Assembly (NCBI RefSeq): GCF_000826545.1 | Contig: NZ_CDME01000016.1 | Span: 186,001-250,000 of the forward strand | DNA from: Kibdelosporangium sp. MJ126-NF4 | GTDB taxonomy: Bacteria > Actinomycetota > Actinomycetes > Mycobacteriales > Pseudonocardiaceae | Direction of reading: 5' to 3' | Length of the DNA stretch: 64,000 nt | Shown: positions 37,548 through 44,875 of the stretch, piece by piece | Layout: each line of letters starts with the position of its first letter | Numbering within the stretch: position 1 is the first letter of the stretch | Notes under the pieces: model-generated | Database searches by the model: none | Seen by the model: only the letters and a program-made list of their open reading frames with translations | Told to the model about the DNA's origin: nothing | Translations under genes and position numbers: made by a program

Positions 37548-40280
37548 TCACAATCGGTCATGAGCTGGGAATAGTTCACCGAGTAGCCGCGCACAAGTTG
37601 CCTCGCTGCGCCCGTTCCCCGTCTCGACAAATTGGACAGAAGCCGTACGCAGCGCGTTTCGGGCCGCCTCGTAGTCGCCGAGCATCGCGTGGGCACGGCC
37701 GAGCAGCAAACGCACATGCGCGGTGCACCGCTCGTCACGCATCGCGTCGACGATCTCCAACGCCTGCCCCAGGTAGCCGACAGCACTCGGCGCGTCGTCC
37801 CGGTGCAGGCACAGCCGCCCGTAAACACGCAGAACACTGGCCGTTCGATGGTCCTCGCCGAGCACCACGCAGTCGCGCAACGACTCGTCGAGGCACGCCT
37901 GCGCGTCGTCCAACTGGCCGCGCACGATGCGCAGGGCCGCGATGTTGTTGCGCACCTGGATCGCGCCGTGCAGGTCGGCCAGTTCGGTGAAGATCGCCAG
38001 CGCGCGCTGGTAGTAGCGCATGGCGTCGTCGAACTGGTCGAGCTCGCGGGCCACGATGCCTCGTCCGGCCAGTCCGCGCGCCATCCCGGGCCGGTCGCCG
38101 ATCCGTTCGCTGATCTCGAACGACTCGGTGACCGCCGCCGCGGCCTGCGGGTAGTTGTCCCGGAAGATGTGCACCTGGCCGATGTTGCGCAGCAGCGCCG
38201 CCACACCTCGGCTGGGTCCGATCTCGGGTCCGGCCTTCCGGGCAGCGGGCAACGCCAGCAGACAGCACCGCAACCAGTCGTCGAACAGGCCGCGGTGTTC
38301 GAAGTAGGTCGCGCACACCGACGCGAGTTCCCACGCGAACTCGCCCATCCCCAGGTCCACGGCCAGAGCGATGGCGGCTTCGAGCGCGGGGTGTTCGGCG
38401 TCGAACCACGCCAGCGGGTCGCTGGTCACGCCGTCCCGCGCGCCGTCCGGCACCGGCCACCGACGCGCCGTTCCGGGCTCAGGTCGCAGTACGTTCGGCG
38501 GCAGCCGGTCGGCGGCGGTCTCGGCAAGCCACAGCCATCCGCCCAGCACGCGTTCGATCGCCGCGCGGGGCATCGCCGTGCTGCTGTCCACCGCCAACGA
38601 CCGGAGCAGGTCGTGCAGGCGATACCGGTCCGGCCCGATCCGCTGGACCATGTGTCGGCAGACAAGCTCGTCCAGCAACGGTCGCACGTCACCGCCGGTC
38701 GGACCGTCGTCGAGCAACGCCGTCGCGACCCACCCCGCGAAGTCGGTGTCGCCCAACGCACCGAGCGCGCAGAACAGCTGCTTCGCGCGCTGCCCCAGTT
38801 CCCGGTAGCTGAGTACGAAACTGGACCGGACAGCTCGGTCGCGTGCGGGCAACCGGTCCCGCTCGGCCGCGAGGGACCGGGCAACGTTCCGGGCAGTCCA
38901 CTGTGGCCGGTCGGCCAGCCGTCCGCCGACGATCCTGATCGCCAACGGCGAACCGGCGCACTGCGTGTGCAACTCGGTCAACTCGTCCGCCGTCACCCGT
39001 CCGCGTCCGGCCGACCCGGGGAGCAAGCAGGACAGCAGGGTGCTCATGTCGTCGACGGGAAGGCCCGCGAGTTGCGTGCTGTCCAGGCCGGGCATGGTTC
39101 GGCGGCTGGTCACGATCGCGGCGCAGCCTGGGTCGTCCGGCACCAGGGGCTGGATCTGGTGTTCGTCCATGGCGTCGTCGAGGACCACCAGCATCCGTCG
39201 GCCGCTCACCATGTCCTGGAACAGACCGGCGCACGTGTCCACTTCGGTCGGCACCATGTCGGCGGGCACGCCCAACGCACGCAGGAACCGGCCGAGCACC
39301 GCCACCGGTGTCAGCGGCGCACGACTGGTGGCGCGCAGGGAAACGAACAACTGCCCGTCCGGGAACCTGTTCTTGACCTGGTGTGCCAGCCGGATCGCGA
39401 GGGCGGTCTTGCCGATCCCGCTGGGACCGGTGACGACCAGGATCCGGCGGAGACCGGCGTCGAGAACGTCCTGCCTGCCGACGAAGTCCGGGATGTCGGG
39501 GGGCAGTTGCCGTGGCACACCGGGCCGGTATGCCGAGTAACTCGCGGGCCGCAGCCCGGGTTCCGCGCGCAGGATGCCGCCGTGCAACGCGCGCAGCGCC
39601 GGTGACGGCTGCACCCCGAGTTCCTCGCTGAGCAGGTGTCGCCATGTGTCGTACGCCTTCAACGCCTCCGCGATCCGGCCGGACCTCGCCAGCGCGGTCA
39701 TCAGCTGACCGCGCAGCCGCTCACGGAACGGGTGCTCGTCGATCAGGTCCGTCAGTTCGGGTACGACATGCGCGCACCGGCCGAGTTCGAGATCCACGGC
39801 GATGCGGTCCTCGGTGGCGCTCAGGTGCGACTCCGTCAGCTGCACGGCGTTGCTTCGAGCGGCCGGAATGTCGATGTCCGCGAGGTACGGGCCACGCCAC
39901 AGGTCCAGCGCCGAACGCAGTTTGCGCGCGCCCGTCTCGAGTTGGCCGTCGTCGATCAGCTCGTGTCCTTCGGCGATCAGCCGACCGAACAGCAGGTCAT
40001 CACGTTGCGTGACATCAAGCAAGTATCCGGCGCCCCTGGTCACGATCGTCTCGCCGTCCAGCACCCGGCGCAGGTGTGAGATCAACCCCTGGATCTGGAC
40101 CTTGGACGACGCGGGCGGATCGTCGCCCCACAGCTCGTCCGCGATGCGGTCACGAGGTACGACCTCGCCCGATGCCATCAGCAGCAGGGCGAGCACAGCG
40201 CGAGCCTGTGGTGCGCCGAGGCGGATCTCGGCGTCGTCCCTGAGCACCCGCAGCGGACCAAGCAGCTGGTAGCTCAGCAC
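37548..40280 (-). CDS. SARP/AfsR-type regulator with NB-ARC and TPR domains
   Basis: 910 residues. Residues 1-95: OmpR-like winged helix (YQLLGPLRVLRDDAEIRLGA, RDRIADELWGDDPP). About 96-245: bacterial transcriptional activation domain (DDLLFGRLIAEG, EELGVQPSPALRALH). About 270-500: NB-ARC ATPase with Walker A VTGPSGIGKTAL and Walker B MLVVLDDAMDE. C-terminal 300 residues: TPR-like repeats (YYQRALAIFTELADLHGAIQ). Such proteins activate secondary-metabolite or developmental genes in actinomycetes. GTG 40280 fits the SARP N-terminus. No antibiotic genes lie next to it, so its target is open; the permease and the secreted protein flanking it are candidates. Confidence 0.92.
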   Translation of the reverse strand: MLSYQLLGPLRVLRDDAEIRLGAPQARAVLALLLMASGEVVPRDRIADELWGDDPPASSKVQIQGLISHLRRVLDGETIVTRGAGYLLDVTQRDDLLFGRLIAEGHELIDDGQLETGARKLRSALDLWRGPYLADIDIPAARSNAVQLTESHLSATEDRIAVDLELGRCAHVVPELTDLIDEHPFRERLRGQLMTALARSGRIAEALKAYDTWRHLLSEELGVQPSPALRALHGGILRAEPGLRPASYSAYRPGVPRQLPPDIPDFVGRQDVLDAGLRRILVVTGPSGIGKTALAIRLAHQVKNRFPDGQLFVSLRATSRAPLTPVAVLGRFLRALGVPADMVPTEVDTCAGLFQDMVSGRRMLVVLDDAMDEHQIQPLVPDDPGCAAIVTSRRTMPGLDSTQLAGLPVDDMSTLLSCLLPGSAGRGRVTADELTELHTQCAGSPLAIRIVGGRLADRPQWTARNVARSLAAERDRLPARDRAVRSSFVLSYRELGQRAKQLFCALGALGDTDFAGWVATALLDDGPTGGDVRPLLDELVCRHMVQRIGPDRYRLHDLLRSLAVDSSTAMPRAAIERVLGGWLWLAETAADRLPPNVLRPEPGTARRWPVPDGARDGVTSDPLAWFDAEHPALEAAIALAVDLGMGEFAWELASVCATYFEHRGLFDDWLRCCLLALPAARKAGPEIGPSRGVAALLRNIGQVHIFRDNYPQAAAAVTESFEISERIGDRPGMARGLAGRGIVARELDQFDDAMRYYQRALAIFTELADLHGAIQVRNNIAALRIVRGQLDDAQACLDESLRDCVVLGEDHRTASVLRVYGRLCLHRDDAPSAVGYLGQALEIVDAMRDERCTAHVRLLLGRAHAMLGDYEAARNALRTASVQFVETGNGRSEATCARLLGELFPAHDRL

Positions 40281-40460
40281 ACCCCGCCCCCGTTCCCGCC
40301 CGCACGGCAGGAACACAGGGTTACATGTCCTCGGGGAACGCACTGTCGGCCAATCAGGCGACAGCCGCCGCCGTCCGCCTGGGCTGAAGCGAACGACGGC
40401 AGCAGCCTGACAGCCCCCTCGGCCCTGGCCAGCAGGCTGACACAGGCCGCTAAGCAAACG

Positions 40461-41555
40461 CTAAGCGTTGTGCCGTGCCAGCGCGCGGAAGGACTCCTTG
40501 GGTTCCCAGCGGTAGCGGGAGTACGGATCGTTGTGCCGCTCACGCACAGTCTTGACGATGCTGAACGACGCGATGTCCAAGTCGAGGTCGCGAACCGGCG
40601 AGTGCGGCGCCCCGGGAGCGATGAACGTGTAGATGTGCGCGGGAATCCGTTCGGCCGCGAAGATCCGCAGCATCCGGGCGATGTGCTCGGCCTGGACCGT
40701 CTCGTCGCGTACGTAGCCGGGCTTGACCACCGGCGGCACGGGGTCGTAGTCGATGATCTCGTAGCCCGAGCCGCCCTGCTGCGGCGCCCCGGGATACGTG
40801 CAGCTGCCGAACTCCATGATCGTGACCGGCTTGTTCCACGTGCGGAGCTTGGCGAGGTCGGCGCGGTATTCGGCGTCGGTCTCGAAGTACTCGTAGTAGT
40901 CGATGCCGATCATGTCGAACACCGACCAGTCGACCGGCTCGAAGAACGCGCCGCCGTAGGTCACCGTGCCGCCGAAGTTCCCGCGTGACACGGCCGCGGC
41001 CTTGGCGAGGAACGCGTTGAGCCGGGCGGCCACGTTCGGCCATTCCTCCGGCGGCAGCGTGCCGATGTTCGCGATGCGTTCCTGGAAGTTCGCGCCCGGC
41101 ACGATGTCCGGCGTGAACAGGATGTGTTCACACCCGGCCGCGAAGACGATCGGCGCGCCCTGTCGGCGCAGCCGCTCGGCCTGACGTGCGGACTCGGCGA
41201 GGTGGTCGAGGATCTCCTGCTGCGGGTGGTCGTAGAGGCGCGGTTGGACGTAGACGGTCATGCCACGTTCAGCGGCGGCGCGCACGGTCATCGTCTGCCG
41301 GGCGATGTCAGTGCCGAACACGCTCACCGACGGGCAGTTCAGCCTGCCGCTGATCACATCCAGGTCGTGCTCCATCGACGCACGGCTCCAGCGCGCCCGG
41401 CTGAGCGGCTCATCGCGAAAGTGCAGGACGCCCGTGTCGTAAGTGACCCCGGCTTTGCCGCGCGGCGGCCGTTGGCCCGCGTTCGCCTCGCCGGTCAGGC
41501 CGACGGCAGCGAGGCCACCGAGTGCGGCCGCGCGTAAGAAAGTCGATCGCTTCAA
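40461..41555 (-). CDS. Secreted TIM-barrel glycoside-hydrolase-like protein
   Basis: 364 residues. KR-type twin-arginine-like signal (KRSTFLRAAALGGLAAVG) ending near TGEANAG. The mature part resembles a family in actinobacteria often labelled abortive infection protein without evidence: GVTYDTGVLHF, the long barrel strands (VYVQPRLYD, FDMIGIDYYEY), MEFGSCTYPGAPQQGG with a Glu at a GH catalytic-like position, and DLDIASFSIVKTV. Likely a carbohydrate-active or sugar-binding barrel. TTG 41555 has AGGGGA six bases upstream. Divergent from a TetR gene across a shared palindromic operator. Confidence 0.7.
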   Translation of the reverse strand: MKRSTFLRAAALGGLAAVGLTGEANAGQRPPRGKAGVTYDTGVLHFRDEPLSRARWSRASMEHDLDVISGRLNCPSVSVFGTDIARQTMTVRAAAERGMTVYVQPRLYDHPQQEILDHLAESARQAERLRRQGAPIVFAAGCEHILFTPDIVPGANFQERIANIGTLPPEEWPNVAARLNAFLAKAAAVSRGNFGGTVTYGGAFFEPVDWSVFDMIGIDYYEYFETDAEYRADLAKLRTWNKPVTIMEFGSCTYPGAPQQGGSGYEIIDYDPVPPVVKPGYVRDETVQAEHIARMLRIFAAERIPAHIYTFIAPGAPHSPVRDLDLDIASFSIVKTVRERHNDPYSRYRWEPKESFRALARHNA

Positions 41556-41570
41556 GACATTCCCCTTGGC

Positions 41571-41604
41571 TGGTTGCATGACTAGGATATTGGTCATGCA
41601 ACCA
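41571..41604. promoter_or_regulatory. Palindromic operator for the divergent TetR gene pair
   Basis: TGGTTGCATGAC (41571-41582) and its exact complement (41593-41604), separated by ten bases. It lies between the divergent secreted-protein and TetR genes and covers the TetR start codon and ribosome-binding site, as expected for autorepression. Confidence 0.7.
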
Positions 41605-42216
41605 GAAAATGAGCGACGCGGCCAGGAACGGCGCTCGTTCATCGAGGAGGCCCGGCGCGGGCAGATCATCGACGCGGCCATCGAGACCATCGCCGAGCAC
41701 GGGTACACCAAGGCGTCCTTCGCCCGGATCGCCAAGCGGGCGGGGATCAGCGCGGGCCTGATCAGCTACCACTTCGCCAACCGCGAAGAGCTGATCAACC
41801 AGGTGATGGTCACGGTGTACCAGTCGATGGACGCGGACCTGACCGCGAGACTCGAGGACTCGCCGAGCCACGCGGAGGCGCTGCGGCGCCTGATCGAGGG
41901 CTTCGTGCACTACTGCGCCGCGCACCCGAAGGACCTGATCGCGATCAGCCGGATCGCCGCGAGCGCGACCGAAGCACACGAGTTCGTCGAACGCCAGCGC
42001 GACGCCACGCTCGACGAGATGGCGGACCTGTTCCGCGGCGGCCAGCAGTCAGGCGAGTTCCGCGCGTTCACACCGCGGGTGATGGCGGTGACGTTGACGT
42101 CCGCGTTGGAGGCGGCCACCAGGGAGCTGTTCGAACGGCCGGATACCGACGTCGCGGAGTTCGCGACCGAACTGGCTGACTTGTTCGAGCACGCGGTGCG
42201 AAACACTCCGCGCTGA
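41596..42216 (+). CDS. TetR family repressor
   Basis: 206 residues. N-terminal HTH: RGQIIDAAIETIAEHGYTKA followed by FARIAKRAGISAGLISYHFA. The ligand domain (TetR_C type, DLIAISRIAASATEAHEF) does not reveal an effector. ATG 41596 has AGGA eight bases upstream and lies inside a 12-bp palindrome; ATG 41578 is an alternative. Probably represses itself and the divergent secreted TIM-barrel gene. Confidence 0.9.
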   Translation: MQPENERRGQERRSFIEEARRGQIIDAAIETIAEHGYTKASFARIAKRAGISAGLISYHFANREELINQVMVTVYQSMDADLTARLEDSPSHAEALRRLIEGFVHYCAAHPKDLIAISRIAASATEAHEFVERQRDATLDEMADLFRGGQQSGEFRAFTPRVMAVTLTSALEAATRELFERPDTDVAEFATELADLFEHAVRNTPR

Positions 42217-42256
42217 GGCTCGCACAGCGCCTACCTGGACGTCTCGGGCGTGACGA

Positions 42257-42832
42257 TCAGTCCGATGCTCTGCTGTCCTTGCGCTGATTGGCCTTGAACC
42301 GCGCCTTCTTCTGACGGTTCCCGCACGTGTTCATATCGCACCATTTGCGGGTGCGACTTTGGCTCGTGTCGAAGAAGGCGGCTTGGCAGGTTGGTGATGC
42401 GCACAAGGCCAGTTTTCCGTCGCGTTCGCCTGCGATGATGCTGATCGCGTCGGCGGCGATCACGCTGAGGGCATCTTCCACGCAGGAAGTCGAACTGAGC
42501 CGCCACTGCTGCTTACCCTCGGGCGTCAGGACAGCCGCGGCCCGCCCCTGAGCGCTGCGGTCGTTGATGACCTGGACAGCAGACGCAGGGAGAGCGTCCT
42601 GGATCGCAGCCGCTGTCGCGGCGGCGTGAATCGACTCCCTCAGTTCCCGAGCGAGGTCGAGCTGGGCAGTGGTGCAGGAGTCCACGGCGAGGCCGTTCAC
42701 TGCCAGCCAGTCGACGAGCCGGTGTGGCGTGGGAATGCGCTCCACAGCGTTGCCATGTCGCTCCGACAGAGTCCCCGTGAAGCAGGTCGCCAGCACGGTC
42801 CCCAGGCGGAAGTCAGGGTACCCGGCCTGCAT
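42257..42832 (-). CDS. ABATE-domain / CGNR zinc-finger regulator
   Basis: 191 residues. N-terminal stress-induced ABATE-like region (LATCFTGTLSERHGN, LARELRESIHAAATA) and C-terminal CGNR zinc finger: CASPTCQAAFFDTSQSRTRK followed by WCDMNTCGNRQKKARF, with four Cys ligands. These are presumed DNA-binding regulators. It is divergent from a LysE-type exporter gene, a common arrangement suggesting that it controls that exporter. Confidence 0.9.
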   Translation of the reverse strand: MQAGYPDFRLGTVLATCFTGTLSERHGNAVERIPTPHRLVDWLAVNGLAVDSCTTAQLDLARELRESIHAAATAAAIQDALPASAVQVINDRSAQGRAAAVLTPEGKQQWRLSSTSCVEDALSVIAADAISIIAGERDGKLALCASPTCQAAFFDTSQSRTRKWCDMNTCGNRQKKARFKANQRKDSRASD

Positions 42833-42934
42833 GGAACCACCTTAGCAGGTTTCACCTGGACTTGAGACCTGATAGAACCGTCTAAGCCGGTTCACACCCG
42901 ACTGTGGCCGGTTCCACGACGACCAGGAGGTCTC

Positions 42935-43030
42935 ATGCTCCCCACTGGGCCGCCTCAGTCCGGCTCTTCGTGCCCGACTCGCGCCGGTCTCACCGCACGG
43001 TCACGCGCCAGCGAGCATGACGATGGTTGA
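42935..43030 (+). CDS. Candidate 31-codon leader ORF upstream of the exporter
   Basis: ATG 42935 is preceded by a perfect AGGAGG at 42925-42930, better than the site before the lysE-like gene. The frame encodes MLPTGPPQSGSSCPTRAGLT and 11 more residues and stops at 43030, overlapping the exporter start at 43017 by 14 bases. The peptide has no recognised similarity. It could couple or regulate translation of the exporter; a chance ORF cannot be excluded. Confidence 0.35.
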   Translation: MLPTGPPQSGSSCPTRAGLTARSRASEHDDG

Positions 43031-43649
43031 TTTCGCGGTTCTGCCAGGCTTCGTTGCCGTGATTCTGCTTTTTCTCATCCCGCCAGGACCTGATATGGCA
43101 TACATGGTTGCCGTTGGTCTCGAAGGTGGGCGCAGGGCCGCGCTGAAAGCGATTCTCGGCATCGGAACCGGCATGAGCATCTACGCCACCGCAGTCGTCA
43201 TCGGAGTAGGGGAAGTTGCCCAGTCACACCCTCTGCTCCTGGACGCGGTGAAGGTGTTCGGCGCGGCCTATCTGTTGTGGCTGGCGTATGCGACCATCCG
43301 CAGTGCGCGCCGCATGGCCAGCGGCCCCAGCGGCTTCCCCGCAGGGCGGTCGTACCTGCGAGGCGTGCTGGTCAGTCTGACCAATCCGAAGCTGATTCTG
43401 TTTTTTCTCGCGGTCCTTCCACAATTCATGGGCCATGCGGAGAACGCTGGGTTGCAATTGGCGATGCTGGGCGCCGTCAACGTACTGAGTGAAGTCTCCC
43501 TTTACGGGACTATCGGCGCGCTCGCGGGCGCCTTCCATTCCCGTTTCAGCGGCACGCCAAGGGCCGGTGCCGTGTTGAACTACATCGCGGGCACCGTCTA
43601 TGTGGTGCTGGCGGGCGTGGTCGCGGCGGAAATACTGAGGTCAAACTGA
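43017..43649 (+). CDS. LysE family amino-acid exporter
   Basis: 210 residues with about six membrane segments. Family motifs: FLIPPGPDMAYMVAVGLEGG and RSYLRGVLVSLTNPKLILFF. RhtB/LysE proteins export amino acids or derivatives. ATG 43017 or ATG 43023. Base composition is slightly less GC-biased than the neighbours, which together with the CGNR regulator suggests a mobile gene pair. Ends just before a strong palindrome and the convergent pdxS gene. Confidence 0.92.
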   Translation: MTMVDFAVLPGFVAVILLFLIPPGPDMAYMVAVGLEGGRRAALKAILGIGTGMSIYATAVVIGVGEVAQSHPLLLDAVKVFGAAYLLWLAYATIRSARRMASGPSGFPAGRSYLRGVLVSLTNPKLILFFLAVLPQFMGHAENAGLQLAMLGAVNVLSEVSLYGTIGALAGAFHSRFSGTPRAGAVLNYIAGTVYVVLAGVVAAEILRSN

Positions 43650-43650
43650 T

Positions 43651-43678
43651 GAGGCCCCGTGGACGTCCACGGGGCCTC
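43651..43678. terminator. 28-bp perfect palindrome between lysE-like gene and pdxS
   Basis: GAGGCCCCGTGGAC followed directly by its exact complement GTCCACGGGGCCTC. It begins two bases after the exporter stop and ends 19 bases before the pdxS stop, fitting a bidirectional terminator for convergent genes. Confidence 0.8.
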
Positions 43679-43697
43679 TCGATCGACCGACGGAGCT

Positions 43698-44603
43698 TTA
43701 CCAGCCGCGTTCGGCCAGGCGGTGCGGCTGCGGGATCTCGTCGACGCTGATGCCGACCATCGCCTCGCCGAGGCCGCGTGAGACCTTCGCGATCACGTCG
43801 GGGTCGTCGTGGAAGGTGGTGGCCTTCACGATCGCCTCCGCGCGCTGCGCCGGGTTGCCCGACTTGAAGATGCCGGAGCCGACGAACACGCCCTCCGCGC
43901 CCAGCTGCATCATCATCGCCGCGTCCGCAGGGGTCGCGATGCCACCGGCGGTGAACAGCACGACCGGCAGCTTGCCCAGCTCGGCGACCTCCTTGACCAG
44001 CTCGTACGGCGCCTGCAGCTCCTTGGCGGCCACGTAGAGCTCGTCCTCCGGCAGGTTCTGCAGGCGGCGGATCTCCTGGCGGATCTTGCGCATGTGGGTC
44101 GTCGCGTTCGACACGTCACCCGTGCCGGCCTCGCCCTTGGAACGGATCATGGCCGCTCCCTCGGTGAGCCGACGCAACGCCTCGCCCAGGTTCGTGGCGC
44201 CACAGACGAAGGGCACCGTGAACTGCCACTTGTCGATGTGGTTGGCGTAGTCGGCCGGGGTCAGCACCTCGGACTCGTCGATGTAGTCCACCCCGAGCGA
44301 CTGCAGCACCTGCGCCTCGACGAAGTGCCCGATCCTGGCCTTGGCCATCACCGGGATCGACACCGCGGCGACGATGCTGTCGATCATGTCCGGGTCGCTC
44401 ATCCGGGACACGCCACCCTGGGCGCGGATGTCGGCGGGCACGCGCTCGAGCGCCATGACCGCGACGGCACCGGCGTCCTCGGCGATCTTGGCCTGCTCGG
44501 CGGTGACCACATCCATGATCACTCCGCCCTTGAGCATCTCCGCCATACCGCGCTTCACACGGGCGGTCCCGGTCTGCGGGACGGATTCTGGGCTGGTGGT
44601 CAC
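43698..44603 (-). CDS. pdxS: Pyridoxal 5'-phosphate synthase lyase subunit PdxS
   Basis: 301 residues. TIM-barrel synthase making PLP from ribose 5-phosphate, glyceraldehyde 3-phosphate and ammonia. Blocks: [67 protein letters not shown] (catalytic region), [15 protein letters not shown] and [13 protein letters not shown] 44603 has GAGG about nine bases upstream; the frame is open 13 codons further. Not adjacent to pdxT here. Confidence 0.97.
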   Translation of the reverse strand: MTTSPESVPQTGTARVKRGMAEMLKGGVIMDVVTAEQAKIAEDAGAVAVMALERVPADIRAQGGVSRMSDPDMIDSIVAAVSIPVMAKARIGHFVEAQVLQSLGVDYIDESEVLTPADYANHIDKWQFTVPFVCGATNLGEALRRLTEGAAMIRSKGEAGTGDVSNATTHMRKIRQEIRRLQNLPEDELYVAAKELQAPYELVKEVAELGKLPVVLFTAGGIATPADAAMMMQLGAEGVFVGSGIFKSGNPAQRAEAIVKATTFHDDPDVIAKVSRGLGEAMVGISVDEIPQPHRLAERGW

Positions 44604-44627
44604 GGAAATCGTCCTCTCGACGGAAGA

Positions 44628-44643
44628 ATTGGTTAACACCAAT
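44628..44643. promoter_or_regulatory. Palindrome in the pdxS promoter region
   Basis: ATTGGTTAACACCAAT, a six-base inverted repeat (ATTGGT/ACCAAT) around TAAC, 25 bases before the pdxS start. A regulator site is possible; no pdxR gene is nearby, so its binder is unknown. Confidence 0.35.
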
Positions 44644-44875
44644 CGTACGGCGAACGTGGCCCCTCAGAACGGGCCAATCTAACGCAATATCATCAGGCCA
44701 CTTCGTCAAATCCCCAGCTTGTGGCCCCCGACACCTCTCAATGGCGGATCGCGACGGCGTTACTACCACCGGATGGCAGAGCGCCGCCGGGGTTGTCCCC
44801 ACCCTGCGAACGGGTGTGAGATCGAGCACATTGTGTCCTGCATCTGAACACTGTCCGTGCGGGAGGTTGAGGGCT

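Noticed and set aside
40461..41555. Phage-defence abortive infection protein
   Set aside because: The family label exists but the protein is a secreted TIM-barrel with a signal peptide; no defence neighbours are present.
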